A DNA stretch of 64,000 nt from Streptomyces sp. AC555_RSS877 (GTDB taxonomy: Bacteria; Actinomycetota; Actinomycetes; Streptomycetales; Streptomycetaceae). Each line of letters starts with the position of its first letter. The first letter of the stretch is position 1. Position numbers and translations under genes: made by a program. Of the stretch, positions 33,742-43,226 are shown piece after piece. The notes beneath the pieces were generated by a model. That model made no database searches and was not told the DNA's origin. It was given only the letters and a program-made list of their open reading frames with translations. The stretch covers positions 1 through 64,000 of the forward strand of contig NZ_JAGMUK010000004.1 of NCBI RefSeq assembly GCF_019049245.1, read 5' to 3'.

Positions 33742-34944
33742 GTGCAACGCCTCTATGACTTCCTCCGCAGGCACCCGACGTGGGTCGACGGCTTCTGGGC
33801 CGTCTTCCTGTTCGGGATCTCGGTGGTGGGTGAAACCACCCGTCAGGAGGCGCGGGGTACCGACTCCCCGGCGGTCGTCGTCCCGATCGTTCTCCTGTTG
33901 TGCCTGGTCATCGCGCTGCGCCGGCGCATGCCGGAGAAGATGCTGCTGCTGGCCATCGGGCTCGGCACGGCGCAACTCCTCCTGGACGTGGAGACGACGG
34001 CCGCCGACTTCGCCATGCTGGTGATCGTCTACACGGTGGCCGCGACGGGCGCCCGCTGGGCCTCCCGGCTCGCGCTGGCCGCGGGCCTGTGCGCCGCCCC
34101 CCTGGCGCAACTGCGCTGGCCGAACCAGGACACCAGCGTGCTGGGCAACCTCGCGTTGATGATCTTCCAGGCGGTGCCGTTCGCGCTGGCCTGGGTGCTC
34201 GGCGACTCGATCCGCACCCGCCGCGCCTACTTCGCGCAGCTGGAGGAGCGGGCCGCGCGCCTGGAGAAGGAGCGCGAGGCGCAGTCGAAGGTCGCGGTCG
34301 CCGCCGAGCGCGCCCGGATCGCACGCGAGCTGCACGATGTCGTCGCGCACAACGTGTCGGTGATGGTGGTGCAGGCCGACGGCGCCGCCTACGTCCTCGA
34401 CGCCGCCCCCGACCAGGCCAAGAAGGCCCTGGAGACGATCTCCTCCACCGGCCGCCAGGCCCTCGCCGAGATGCGCCGCCTGCTGGGCGTGCTGCGCACC
34501 GGCGAGCACCAGGAGGGCGGCGAGTACGTCCCGCAGCCCGACGTCGAGCAGATCGACGAGCTCGTCGAGCAGTGCCGGGGCTCCGGTCTGCCCGTCGACT
34601 TCAAGATCGAGGGCACCCCGCGGCCGCTGCCCAGCGGCGTCGAGCTCACCGCCTACCGCATCGTGCAGGAAGCGCTCACCAACACCCGCAAACACGGCGG
34701 GCCGAACGCGGGTGCGAGCGTCCGCCTGGTCTACTTCGACGACGGGCTCGGTCTGCTCGTCGAGGACGACGGCAAGGGCGCCCCGCACGAGCTGTACGAG
34801 GAGGGCGGCGCCGACGGTGCCGGTCACGGCCTGATCGGCATGCGTGAGCGGGTCGGCATGGTCGGCGGCACTCTGGACGCGGGCCCGCGCCCCGGCGGAG
34901 GATTCCGCATCAGTGCCCTGCTCCCGCTCAAACCGGCGCACTGA
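33742..34944 (+). CDS. NarL-type sensor histidine kinase
   Basis: This 400-residue membrane kinase has five to six N-terminal hydrophobic helices (about 15-145), a short coiled coil, and a HisKA_3 dimerisation domain with the phosphoacceptor histidine in RIARELHDVVAHNVSVM. A HATPase domain follows (EDDGKGAP and GHGLIGMRERVGMVGG). It has no large extracellular sensor domain, so the input is probably sensed in the membrane. The GTG start has no strong ribosome site. The partner regulator starts 57 bp downstream. Confidence 0.93.
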   Translation: MQRLYDFLRRHPTWVDGFWAVFLFGISVVGETTRQEARGTDSPAVVVPIVLLLCLVIALRRRMPEKMLLLAIGLGTAQLLLDVETTAADFAMLVIVYTVAATGARWASRLALAAGLCAAPLAQLRWPNQDTSVLGNLALMIFQAVPFALAWVLGDSIRTRRAYFAQLEERAARLEKEREAQSKVAVAAERARIARELHDVVAHNVSVMVVQADGAAYVLDAAPDQAKKALETISSTGRQALAEMRRLLGVLRTGEHQEGGEYVPQPDVEQIDELVEQCRGSGLPVDFKIEGTPRPLPSGVELTAYRIVQEALTNTRKHGGPNAGASVRLVYFDDGLGLLVEDDGKGAPHELYEEGGADGAGHGLIGMRERVGMVGGTLDAGPRPGGGFRISALLPLKPAH

Positions 34945-35001
34945 CATCGACGCACGTCTTTCGTTGACACCTGTAACGACCCAGCAAAAAGAGAGGCCCC
35001 G

Positions 35002-35673
35002 ATGACGATCCGCGTGATGCTCGTCGACGACCAGGTGCTGCTGCGCACCGGGTTCCGGATGGTGCTCGCCGCCCAGCCGGACATGGAGGTCGTCGCGGAG
35101 GCGGGCGACGGCGTCGAGGCCCTCCAGGTGCTGCGCGCGACCGCCGTCGACGTCGTGCTGATGGACGTGCGCATGCCGAAGCTGGACGGGGTGGAGACCA
35201 CCCGCCGCATCTGCATGGAGTCCGACCCCCCGAAGGTGTTGATCCTGACCACCTTCGACCTGGACGAGTACGCCTTCTCCGGGCTGAAGGCCGGTGCCTC
35301 CGGCTTCATGCTCAAGGACGTGCCGCCCGGCGAGCTGCTGGCCGCCATCCGCGCGGTGCACAGCGGTGACGCGGTGGTGGCGCCCTCGACCACGCGCCGC
35401 CTGCTCGACCGCTTCGCGCCCATGCTCCCCAGCGCCGGCAAGGAACCCCAGTTCAAGGAGCTGGAGCGGCTCACCGACCGCGAGCGCGAGGTCATGGTGC
35501 TGGTCGCCCAGGGCCTGTCCAACGGCGAGATCGCGGCCCGGCTGGTGCTGTCCGAGGCGACCGTGAAGACCCATGTGGGCCGCATCCTGACCAAGCTGGG
35601 GCTGCGGGACCGGGTGCAGGTGGTGGTCCTGGCGTACGAGACGGGGCTGGTCCGGGCGGGCGGGCTCGGCTGA
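35002..35673 (+). CDS. NarL/LuxR-type response regulator
   Basis: This 223-residue regulator has a receiver domain (VMLVDDQVLLRTGFRMVL; phosphoacceptor in VVLMDVRMPKLDG) and a C-terminal LuxR helix-turn-helix (LTDREREVMVLVAQGLSNGEIAARL, ending in VKTHVGRILTKL). It forms a pair with the preceding kinase. The ATG start has GAGAGG nine bases upstream. Target genes are unknown. Confidence 0.95.
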   Translation: MTIRVMLVDDQVLLRTGFRMVLAAQPDMEVVAEAGDGVEALQVLRATAVDVVLMDVRMPKLDGVETTRRICMESDPPKVLILTTFDLDEYAFSGLKAGASGFMLKDVPPGELLAAIRAVHSGDAVVAPSTTRRLLDRFAPMLPSAGKEPQFKELERLTDREREVMVLVAQGLSNGEIAARLVLSEATVKTHVGRILTKLGLRDRVQVVVLAYETGLVRAGGLG

Positions 35674-35688
35674 GGCGGCTTCCTGCCG

Positions 35689-36792
35689 CTAGCGGAGTAC
35701 GCCCTCCAGGAAGTCGCTGCCCAGCCGGGCCACCACCGTGACGTCCAGCTGGTGCAGGACGTACCGGCCGCGGCGGCGGGTGGTGACCAGGCCCGCCTTC
35801 TTCAGCACGCTCAGGTGCCGGGATATCTCGGGCGCGGTCATGCCGTGCACCTGGGTCAGCTCGCCGGTCGTGAACGCGCTGCGGGCCAGGCTGCGGCACA
35901 GCCGCATCCGCACCGGATGGGACAGGGCTGCCATCCGCAGCGTCAGCTGCTCGACCGAGGGCGGGGCGGCGAGGGCCGGCGAGCCGACCGGGTAGTGCAG
36001 CACCGGCTGCCAGTCGTACCGGTGCAGGACCATCAGGTGGGGCCGGCCCAGGCTGGTCGGGACGAGCAGCAGACCGCCGCCGTCCTTAGTGGCCGTATGC
36101 CCGTCGCCGAGCTTGTCGACGGTGATGCGCGCGGCCGACTCGTCGAGCGCCACCGCCGGGGACACCGAGGCCAGGGCCTCGGCCAGGCCCCTGCGCCGCA
36201 GGAGGTCCGTCTTGTGCCGCGCGTCCGCCGCCAGTTGGTGGCGCAGCCGGGACCAGGTCTCCGCGAAGAACGCCTCGTCGCAGTCCTCCAGGAACTGCCG
36301 CAGCCAGGCCCGGATCCGCGGCGGGTCGGCCAGCAGCCGCTCACTGAACCGCACCTGCTGCGGCCCGCGCGCTGCGGCCAGCTCCAGCGCCCGCCGGCGC
36401 AGCTCGGGGTCGGCGAGCACAGCGGGCCCGCTCGAGGTGTAGGCCAGGGCGCAGGTGAACTCCAGCGCCGCGTCCACGAACTGTTCGTCCGTCAGCTTGT
36501 CCAGCAGGGACAGTTCCTCGGCGAGGGTCGCACCGGGCAGCGCGGCCCGGCCCGGGATGCCCGCGCACGGCAGGAAGAGGTCCGAGAACGTCGTGCGCCA
36601 CAGGAAGTCCGCCTCGCACATCCGGTCGGCCAGATGCGGGTCGAGCCCCGCGGTCACGCTCGTCACCCAGCCTTGCAGGCCCGGATGGTGCCCCGGCTCG
36701 GACAGCGCGTGCAGCGCCATGCCCAGCTCGGCCAGGGGCGAGGTCACGACGGCGACCCGCTCCGGCCGCAGCCCCGCGATGTCGATGCTCAC
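35689..36792 (-). CDS. ArsR-family regulator with long N-terminal domain
   Basis: This 367-residue protein carries an ArsR-type winged helix at its C-terminus (ALSHPVRMRLCRSLARSAFTTGELTQVHGMTAPEISRHLSVLKKAGLV). The roughly 280 residues before it match the DUF5937 arrangement of Streptomyces regulators, whose ligand is unknown. A GTG at 36792 has GAGGG seven bases upstream and is favoured over the ATG at 36798. It converges on the NarL-type regulator with 15 bp between ends, and is divergent from the small gene at 36959. Confidence 0.85.
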   Translation of the reverse strand: MSIDIAGLRPERVAVVTSPLAELGMALHALSEPGHHPGLQGWVTSVTAGLDPHLADRMCEADFLWRTTFSDLFLPCAGIPGRAALPGATLAEELSLLDKLTDEQFVDAALEFTCALAYTSSGPAVLADPELRRRALELAAARGPQQVRFSERLLADPPRIRAWLRQFLEDCDEAFFAETWSRLRHQLAADARHKTDLLRRRGLAEALASVSPAVALDESAARITVDKLGDGHTATKDGGGLLLVPTSLGRPHLMVLHRYDWQPVLHYPVGSPALAAPPSVEQLTLRMAALSHPVRMRLCRSLARSAFTTGELTQVHGMTAPEISRHLSVLKKAGLVTTRRRGRYVLHQLDVTVVARLGSDFLEGVLR

Positions 36793-36958
36793 GCTCATGC
36801 CCTCATGGTGCACCCCGCCACTGACAACGCCGCCCTCGATTGACGGCGGCCGTCAACCGACGCGACGTCGCCGCCGCAGGGGGCACAGCCTGGGATCACC
36901 GGGGCGGCCGCGAAGCCTGCCCCCTCCCTGGATAAGCGTCCCGAGAAGGCGATCCGCC

Positions 36959-37165
36959 ATGAGCATCACGCAGCAGTACCTCCTCGACACCTACCGGGCC
37001 CAGCGCCTCGGCGAGCCCGCGCCGCCCGCGCCCGACTGGCAGGCCGTGCGCGAGTTGCGCGATGACGCCCGGTTCCGTGCGGTCATCGCCGAGCGCCCGG
37101 CCCGCGGGCGGGTCCGTCAGGCCCTGGGCCGGTGGCTGCGGCCGGGCCCGCGTTCCGCTTGCTGA
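36959..37165 (+). CDS. 68-residue Streptomyces hypothetical protein
   Basis: The product is a short soluble protein: MSITQQYLLDTYRA, a Pro/Ala hinge, then a basic end (RGRVRQALGRWLRPG). An ATG with GAGAAGG upstream and strong third-position G/C bias support it. Small proteins beginning the same way are common near ArsR or regulator genes in Streptomyces, but no function is known. Its 3' end overlaps the convergent aldolase-like gene by 83 bp. Confidence 0.65.
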   Translation: MSITQQYLLDTYRAQRLGEPAPPAPDWQAVRELRDDARFRAVIAERPARGRVRQALGRWLRPGPRSAC

Positions 37166-38363
37166 CCGCCTGGGCTGTTTCCGCCGCTTCGCCGGCCACC
37201 TCGGTCACGCGCGCGACGAAGTCCGCGACCGCTGCTTTCACGTCGTCGGCCGTCCACTCGAGGCCGTCGGCGCGCACGGTCACCTCGGTGGTGGCCAGGC
37301 CCGGCCCGCCCCGGCCCCAGGGGACGCCGAAGAGCAGCGTCTTCGTCTGCTCGGCCTGCCGTACGGCCGCCTCGTCGAGGATGTCCGGGTCGTACGGCAG
37401 CCAGACCTGGAACTCGTGGGTGTGCGGCTGTTCGGGGAAAACGCGCGCCCACGAAACGCCGGACTCGGCGAAGCCCTCGCGCAGCGCGGCGGCGACCACG
37501 CGCGCGTGGGCCACGTACTGCGGCAGCCGGGGCAGCTCGCGTTCCAGTCCCACGAGCGCCGACAGCACGGTGGGGAACTGCTGGAAGATCATGCCGCCGT
37601 ACCGGTGCCGCCAGGTCTTCGCCTCCTCCACGAGGGCCCTGGGGCCGGCCAGGGCGGCGCCGCCGAAGCCGTCGAGGGACTTGTAGAACGACACGTAGAC
37701 GCTGTCCGCCAGCGCCGCGATCTCGTCCAGGGGGCGACCGAAGTGGACGGTGGACTCCCACAGGCGGGCGCCGTCGAAGTGCACCACCGCGTCGCGCTCG
37801 CGCGCCGCCTCCACGACCTCCGTCAGCTCCTCCCAGGAGGGCAGCACGAAACCGGCGTCCCTGAGGGGCAGTTCCAGCATCAGCGCCCCGAACGGCTCCT
37901 CGAAGCCGCGCACCTCCTCGGCGGTCGGCAGCCGGGGCTCGCTCGTCAGGCGGACCGGGCGCAGCCCGGCGACCTCGCTGAGCGCGCCTCGTTCGTGCAC
38001 CTCGGGGTGGGCCAGCGCGTGCAGCGCCACGGTGGGGTTGCCGGTACGGCCCGCCCAGCAGCGCAGGGCGATCTGCTGGGCCATGGTGCCGGTCGGGAAG
38101 AACGCGGCCGCCTCCGTGCCCAGCAGCGCGGCGACCCGGTCCTCCAGGGCCTCCACGATCCGGTTGCCGTACATGTCGCCGGGCTCGTCGAGGTCGTACA
38201 CCTGGGGTGCCGCCTCCTGCAGCCACGCGAGCCGTTCGCGCAGGGTGCCGCGGAAGCCCGCTCGGGACAGCACGCGCTCCGCCCCCAGGCAGGCGGACGC
38301 CCGCCGCTCCCGCAGCCGCTCCTGCGCCGACTGTTCCCCGCCCGGTATCGCCGTGTCCGTCAT
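37083..38363 (-). CDS. PLP-dependent threonine aldolase / beta-eliminating lyase family protein
   Basis: This 426-residue fold-type I PLP enzyme is of the beta-eliminating lyase (threonine aldolase-like) family. Active-site features are FFPTGTMAQQIAL (cofactor-binding), VVHFDGARLWES with the PLP aspartate, and SVYVSFYKSLDGFGGAAL with the Schiff-base lysine. It probably cleaves a beta-hydroxy amino acid, but selectivity is not readable from sequence. The ATG at 38363 (MTDTAIPGG) was chosen; an ATG at 38375 is possible. The C-terminal Gly/Pro-rich tail lies inside the convergent overlap. Confidence 0.87.
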   Translation of the reverse strand: MTDTAIPGGEQSAQERLRERRASACLGAERVLSRAGFRGTLRERLAWLQEAAPQVYDLDEPGDMYGNRIVEALEDRVAALLGTEAAAFFPTGTMAQQIALRCWAGRTGNPTVALHALAHPEVHERGALSEVAGLRPVRLTSEPRLPTAEEVRGFEEPFGALMLELPLRDAGFVLPSWEELTEVVEAARERDAVVHFDGARLWESTVHFGRPLDEIAALADSVYVSFYKSLDGFGGAALAGPRALVEEAKTWRHRYGGMIFQQFPTVLSALVGLERELPRLPQYVAHARVVAAALREGFAESGVSWARVFPEQPHTHEFQVWLPYDPDILDEAAVRQAEQTKTLLFGVPWGRGGPGLATTEVTVRADGLEWTADDVKAAVADFVARVTEVAGEAAETAQAVSKRNAGPAAATGPGPDGPARGPGARR

Positions 38364-38526
38364 GCTCCGGATCATGCCGTGCGGCGGTCCGCGAGGGCAT
38401 GCGCATTTCCGTCCTCCGGCGACCCACAGCCTGTGGACAACCGGACGCCCCCGGAACCGATCGCGTTAACATGACGAGAAATCGTCCGGTACCCAGAGCG
38501 GACTGGAACGGGAAGGCCGCCGTCGC

Positions 38527-39462
38527 GTGAGTACAGTCCACCAGCCAGATCCCAAGGACCGCCCCGCGCGGCTCACCGTCGGTGTCGTAGGCGCCGGCCG
38601 GGTGGGCCCCGCACTGGCCGCGTCCCTGCAACTCGCCGGACACCGCCCGGTAGCCGTCTCCGGGGTCTCCGACGCCTCCAGGAGGCGCGCCGCGCAGATG
38701 CTGCCCGACGTGCCGATCGTCACGCCCGCCCAAGTCCTGGAGCGTGCCGACCTCGTGCTGCTGACCGTCCCCGACGACGCGCTGCCCGGCCTCGTCGAGG
38801 GCCTTGCCGAGACCGGCGCCGTGCGGCCGGGACAGCTGCTCGTGCACACCTCCGGGCGGTACGGCGCGAAGGTTCTGGACCCCGCCCTGCGCGCGGGCGC
38901 GCTGCCGCTGGCCCTGCACCCGGCGATGACGTTCACCGGCACCGCCGTCGACGTGCAGCGCCTGGCCGGCTGCTCCTTCGGCGTCACCGCGCCCGACCAG
39001 CTGCGGCTGGCCGCCGAGGCGCTCGTCATCGAGATGGGCGGCGAACCCGAGTGGATCGCCGAGGAGAACCGGCCGCTCTACCACGCTGCCCTCGCGCTGG
39101 GCGCCAACCACCTGGTGACGCTGGTCGCCCAGTCCATGGAGCTGCTGCGCACAGCCGGCGTCGAGGCCCCCGACCGGATGCTCGGCCCGCTGCTCGGCGC
39201 CGCCCTCGACAACGCCCTGCGCTCCGGCGACTCGGCCCTCACCGGCCCCGTCGCGCGCGGGGACGCGGGCACGGTCGCCGCCCACGTCACCGAGCTGCGC
39301 AGGCACGCCCCGCAGGCCGTCGCCGGCTACCTGGCGATGGCACGCGCGACCGCGGACCGGGCACTCGCCCACGGACTGCTGAAACCGGAACTCGCGGAGG
39401 ACCTCCTCGGGGTACTCGCCGACGGGACCACCGGGACCACCGGCACCGAAGGGGACGCCTGA
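38527..39462 (+). CDS. Rossmann-fold oxidoreductase with DUF2520 domain, possible ketopantoate reductase
   Basis: This 311-residue protein has an NAD(P)-binding N-terminus ([17 protein letters not shown]) and a C-terminal DUF2520 helical domain ([23 protein letters not shown]). Proteins of this architecture include PanG-type alternative ketopantoate reductases, as I recall. It overlaps the panC start by a single base (TGATG), so it is the first gene of a coenzyme operon. That makes reduction of ketopantoate to pantoate a fair hypothesis. The GTG start is at 38527. Confidence 0.85.
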   Translation: MSTVHQPDPKDRPARLTVGVVGAGRVGPALAASLQLAGHRPVAVSGVSDASRRRAAQMLPDVPIVTPAQVLERADLVLLTVPDDALPGLVEGLAETGAVRPGQLLVHTSGRYGAKVLDPALRAGALPLALHPAMTFTGTAVDVQRLAGCSFGVTAPDQLRLAAEALVIEMGGEPEWIAEENRPLYHAALALGANHLVTLVAQSMELLRTAGVEAPDRMLGPLLGAALDNALRSGDSALTGPVARGDAGTVAAHVTELRRHAPQAVAGYLAMARATADRALAHGLLKPELAEDLLGVLADGTTGTTGTEGDA

Positions 39463-40505
39463 TGACCACCGCCCTGCTGCGTACCGCCGATGAGCTGCAC
39501 GGACGCGTGCGCGTGGGCCGCCGCGCCGTCGTGATGACCATGGGCGCCCTGCACGAGGGCCACGCCACCCTGATCCGCACCGCCCGCGAGATCGCGGGAC
39601 CGGACGGCGAGGTCGTGGTCACCGTCTTCGTGAACCCGCTGCAGTTCGGCAAGGGCGAGGACCTCGACCGCTACCCGCGCACCCTGGACGCCGACCTCAA
39701 GACCGCCGAGGACTCGGGCGCCGACGCCGTGTTCGCGCCCGGCGTCGAGGAGGTCTACCCGGGCGGCGAGCCGCAGGTCCGCGTCAGCGCCGGCCCCATG
39801 GGAGAGCGCCTGGAGGGCGCCTCCCGGCCCGGCCACTTCGACGGCATGCTCACCGTCGTCGCCAAGCTGCTGCACCTCACCCGCCCCGACGTCGCCCTGT
39901 ACGGCCAGAAGGACGCCCAGCAGCTCGCCCTGATCCGCCGCATGGCACGGGACCTGAACTTCGGCGTCGAGATCGTCGGCGTACCGACCGTGCGCGAGGA
40001 GGACGGCCTGGCCCTGTCCAGCCGCAACCGCTACCTCAAGCCGGAGGAGCGGCGCACGGCACTCGCGCTGTCCCGCGCGCTGTTCGCGGGCCGCGACCGG
40101 CACGCGGCGCAGGAGGCGCTGCGGGCGCGGGCACGTGAGGTGCCCGCCACGCACGCGCGTGCCGAAGCGCTGAGTGCCATAGGGGAGTCCCGCGCGGCGG
40201 CCGACACCCACGCCGTCGCCAAGGCCCGCACGTCACCCACCACCGCCCCAGGCCACGACGCTGGGCGTCGCCCCGGCCCCACGGGCGGCCCCGCGGCCGT
40301 CCGCGCGGCCGCCCGCCTGGTCCTCGACGACGCCGGCCGCCTGAGCCCGCCGCTCGCGCTGGACTACCTGGCCCTCGTCGACCCGTCCGACTTCACCGAG
40401 ATCGAGGACGACTTCACCGGCGAGGCCGTCCTCGCCGTCGCCGCCCGGGTCGGGACGACCCGGTTGATCGACAACATCCCCCTCACCTTCGGAGCCGCCT
40501 CGTGA
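39462..40505 (+). CDS. panC: Pantothenate synthetase with an internal insertion
   Basis: This 347-residue protein condenses pantoate and beta-alanine using ATP. HIGH-like and KMSKS-like equivalents are seen: [16 protein letters not shown] (near 24-39), [12 protein letters not shown] and [12 protein letters not shown] (near 186-197). Most PanC proteins have about 280-300 residues; here about 50 extra Ala/Arg/Pro-rich residues (roughly 225-278) interrupt the C-terminal domain before LDYLALVDP. It is coupled to the DUF2520 gene upstream and overlaps nadB downstream. The insertion keeps the frame, so it is probably tolerated. Confidence 0.95.
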   Translation: MTTALLRTADELHGRVRVGRRAVVMTMGALHEGHATLIRTAREIAGPDGEVVVTVFVNPLQFGKGEDLDRYPRTLDADLKTAEDSGADAVFAPGVEEVYPGGEPQVRVSAGPMGERLEGASRPGHFDGMLTVVAKLLHLTRPDVALYGQKDAQQLALIRRMARDLNFGVEIVGVPTVREEDGLALSSRNRYLKPEERRTALALSRALFAGRDRHAAQEALRARAREVPATHARAEALSAIGESRAAADTHAVAKARTSPTTAPGHDAGRRPGPTGGPAAVRAAARLVLDDAGRLSPPLALDYLALVDPSDFTEIEDDFTGEAVLAVAARVGTTRLIDNIPLTFGAAS

Positions 40506-42229
40506 CCAGCACAGGCATACGACTGCACGCGCCCGCCCCGGGCTGGTCCATCGACGCCGACGTGGTCGTCGTCGGCTCGGGTGTCGCCGGCCTCACCGCC
40601 GCCCTGCGCTGCGAGTCCGAAGGCCTGCGGACGGTCGTCGTCACCAAGGCCCGCCTCGACGACGGCTCCACCCGCTGGGCGCAGGGCGGCATCGCCGCGG
40701 CCCTGGGCGAGGGCGACACCCCCGAACAGCACCAGGACGACACGCTGGTGGCGGGCGCGGGCCTGTGCGACGAGGAGGCCGTACGGATCCTCGTCACCGA
40801 GGGGCCCGACGCCGTCCGCAGGCTCATCGAGACCGGCGCCCACTTCGACGAGTCCGAGGAAGGACTCCTGGAGCTCACCCGCGAGGGCGGCCACCACCGC
40901 CGCCGCATCGCCCACGCGGGCGGTGACGCGACCGGCGCGGAGATCTCCCGGGCGCTCGTCGAGGCGGTACGCGCGCGTGGGCTCCGTACGGTCGAGAACG
41001 CTCTCGTCCTGGACCTCCTCACGGACGCCGACGGCCGCACCGCGGGTGTGACCCTGCACGTCATGGGCGAGGGCCAGCACGACGGCGTGGGCGCCGTCCA
41101 CGCCCCCGCGGTCGTCCTCGCGACCGGCGGCATGGGCCAGGTCTTCTCGGCGACCACCAATCCGTCCGTGTCGACCGGCGACGGCGTGGCGCTCGCCCTG
41201 CGCGCCGGGGCGGAGGTCTCGGACCTCGAGTTCGTGCAGTTCCACCCGACCGTGCTGTTCCTGGGCGCGGACGCGGAGGGCCAGCAGCCCCTGGTCTCCG
41301 AGGCGGTACGCGGCGAGGGCGCCCACCTGGTGGACGCCGACGGCGTGCGCTTCATGGTCGGCCAGCACGAACTCGCCGAACTCGCGCCCCGGGACATCGT
41401 CGCCAAGGGCATCATGCGCCGCATGCAGGAGCAGGACGCCGAGCACATGTTCCTGGACGCCCGGCACTTCGGCGCCCACATGTGGGAGCACCGCTTCCCG
41501 ACGATCCTCGCCGCCTGCCGCGCCCACGGCATCGACCCGGTCCACGAGCCCATACCGGTCGCCCCGGCCGCCCACTACGCCTCCGGCGGCGTCCGCACCG
41601 ACCCCCGGGGCCGTACGACCGTCCCCGGCCTGTACGCGTGCGGCGAGGTCGCCTGCACCGGCGTGCACGGTGCGAACCGGCTGGCGTCGAACTCCCTCCT
41701 GGAGGGCCTGGTCTACGCCGAGCGCATCGCCGCCGACATCGCGGCGCGCCGGGCGGAGAACGGCCTCCACGCACGCGTGCCGGTGCCCGTCGAGCACCCC
41801 GAGAAGCCCGCGCACCCCCTGCTCGCACCCGAGGCCCGGTTCCTGATCCAGCGGACCATGACGCAGGGCGCGGGCGTCCTGCGCTCCGCCACGTCCCTCG
41901 CGACCGCCGCGGACGCCCTCCAGCGGCTCCACGCCGACGCCCGGGACGCCCTCGACGAGAACGGCAAGACCGCCGAGCCCGGCGTCGACACCTGGGAGGC
42001 CACCAACCTCCTGTGCGTGGCCCGCGTTCTGGTCGCCGCCGCGCGCCTGCGCGAGGAGACCCGCGGCTGCCACTGGCGCGAGGACCACGCCGAGCGCGAC
42101 GACACGACATGGCGGCGCCACATCGTCGTCCGGCTGAATCCCGACCGGACGCTGGCCGTACACACCACGGCCACTCCAGACTTCCCCCCGACCCGGCACC
42201 AGCAGCCCCACCGTCCCCAGGAGCAGTGA
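40502..42229 (+). CDS. nadB: L-aspartate oxidase
   Basis: This 575-residue flavoprotein oxidises L-aspartate to iminoaspartate for NAD synthesis. The FAD-binding [17 protein letters not shown] is near residue 25, the substrate/active-site segment [15 protein letters not shown] follows, and [45 protein letters not shown] is typical for the fumarate reductase/NadB class. The last 40 residues are a Pro/His-rich tail. It starts at GTG overlapping panC by 4 bases and ends overlapping nadC. The quinolinate synthase gene nadA is not in the window. Confidence 0.97.
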   Translation: MTSTGIRLHAPAPGWSIDADVVVVGSGVAGLTAALRCESEGLRTVVVTKARLDDGSTRWAQGGIAAALGEGDTPEQHQDDTLVAGAGLCDEEAVRILVTEGPDAVRRLIETGAHFDESEEGLLELTREGGHHRRRIAHAGGDATGAEISRALVEAVRARGLRTVENALVLDLLTDADGRTAGVTLHVMGEGQHDGVGAVHAPAVVLATGGMGQVFSATTNPSVSTGDGVALALRAGAEVSDLEFVQFHPTVLFLGADAEGQQPLVSEAVRGEGAHLVDADGVRFMVGQHELAELAPRDIVAKGIMRRMQEQDAEHMFLDARHFGAHMWEHRFPTILAACRAHGIDPVHEPIPVAPAAHYASGGVRTDPRGRTTVPGLYACGEVACTGVHGANRLASNSLLEGLVYAERIAADIAARRAENGLHARVPVPVEHPEKPAHPLLAPEARFLIQRTMTQGAGVLRSATSLATAADALQRLHADARDALDENGKTAEPGVDTWEATNLLCVARVLVAAARLREETRGCHWREDHAERDDTTWRRHIVVRLNPDRTLAVHTTATPDFPPTRHQQPHRPQEQ

Positions 42230-42234
42230 CAGAA

Positions 42235-43221
42235 GTGAGCACCCCCGACCTTCCCCTCGCCCAGAGCGGCGGCTGCGGCGACGGCTGTGCCTGTGGCGCT
42301 GCCTCCGACATCGCCGACGAGGAGTACCTGGAGTGCGGGCTCGACCCCGCGCTCGCGCAGCTCCTGGCCGACGCAGGACTCGACCCCGTGGAGGTTGAGG
42401 ACATCGCCAACGTCGCCATCCAGGAGGACCTGGACCACGGAGTGGACGTGACGACGGTCGCGACCATCCCCGAGGACGCCGTGGCCACCGCCGACTTCAC
42501 CGCGCGCGAGGCGGGCGTCGTGGCGGGCCTGAGGGTCGCCGAAGCGGTCGTCTCGGTCGTCTGCGCGGACGAGTTCGAGGTCGAGCGGCACGTGGAGGAC
42601 GGCGACCGGGTGGAGGCCGGGCAGAAGCTCCTGTCGGTCACCACGCGCACGCGTGACCTGCTCACCGCCGAACGCAGCGCGCTCAACCTGCTGTGCCGCA
42701 TGTCGGGCATCGCGACCGCCACGCGCGCGTGGGCGGACCTTCTGGAGGGCACCAAGGCGCGGGTGCGCGACACCCGCAAGACGACGCCGGGGCTGCGCTC
42801 CCTGGAGAAGTACGCGGTGCGCTGCGGAGGCGGCGTCAACCACCGCATGTCGCTGTCCGACGCGGCTCTGGTCAAGGACAACCACGTGGTCGCCGCGGGC
42901 GGCGTCGCGCAGGCCTTCAAGGCCGTCCGGGAGGCATTCCCGGACGTGCCGATCGAGGTCGAGGTCGACACCCTCCACCAACTGCGCGAGGTCGTGGACG
43001 CCGGGGCCGACCTGATCCTCCTGGACAACTTCACGCCGGGGGAGTGCGAGGAGGCGGTGGCCCTCGTCCACGGCCGTGCCGCGCTGGAGGCCTCGGGGCG
43101 GCTCACCCTCGAGAACGCCACGTCGTATGCGGACACCGGCGTCGACTACCTCGCCGTGGGGGCCCTCACCCACTCCTCGCCGATCCTGGACATCGGCCTG
43201 GACCTGCGCGAGGCGGAGTAG
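42235..43221 (+). CDS. nadC: Nicotinate-nucleotide pyrophosphorylase, with a Cys-rich N-terminus
   Basis: This 328-residue enzyme converts quinolinate and PRPP to nicotinate mononucleotide. Core motifs are EDLDHGVDVTT, RTRDLLTAERSALNLLCRMSGIAT, DTRKTTPGLRSLEKYAV and DNHVVAAGG. The start is a GTG with AGGAG 11 bases upstream; a GTG at 42226, coupled to the nadB stop, is also possible. The first 35 residues hold a Cys-rich patch (Cys14, Cys18, Cys20, Cys34; GGCGDGCACG), an addition to the usual fold that could bind metal. The gene is followed by coaX. Confidence 0.96.
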   Translation: MSTPDLPLAQSGGCGDGCACGAASDIADEEYLECGLDPALAQLLADAGLDPVEVEDIANVAIQEDLDHGVDVTTVATIPEDAVATADFTAREAGVVAGLRVAEAVVSVVCADEFEVERHVEDGDRVEAGQKLLSVTTRTRDLLTAERSALNLLCRMSGIATATRAWADLLEGTKARVRDTRKTTPGLRSLEKYAVRCGGGVNHRMSLSDAALVKDNHVVAAGGVAQAFKAVREAFPDVPIEVEVDTLHQLREVVDAGADLILLDNFTPGECEEAVALVHGRAALEASGRLTLENATSYADTGVDYLAVGALTHSSPILDIGLDLREAE

Positions 43222-43226
43222 TCGCG

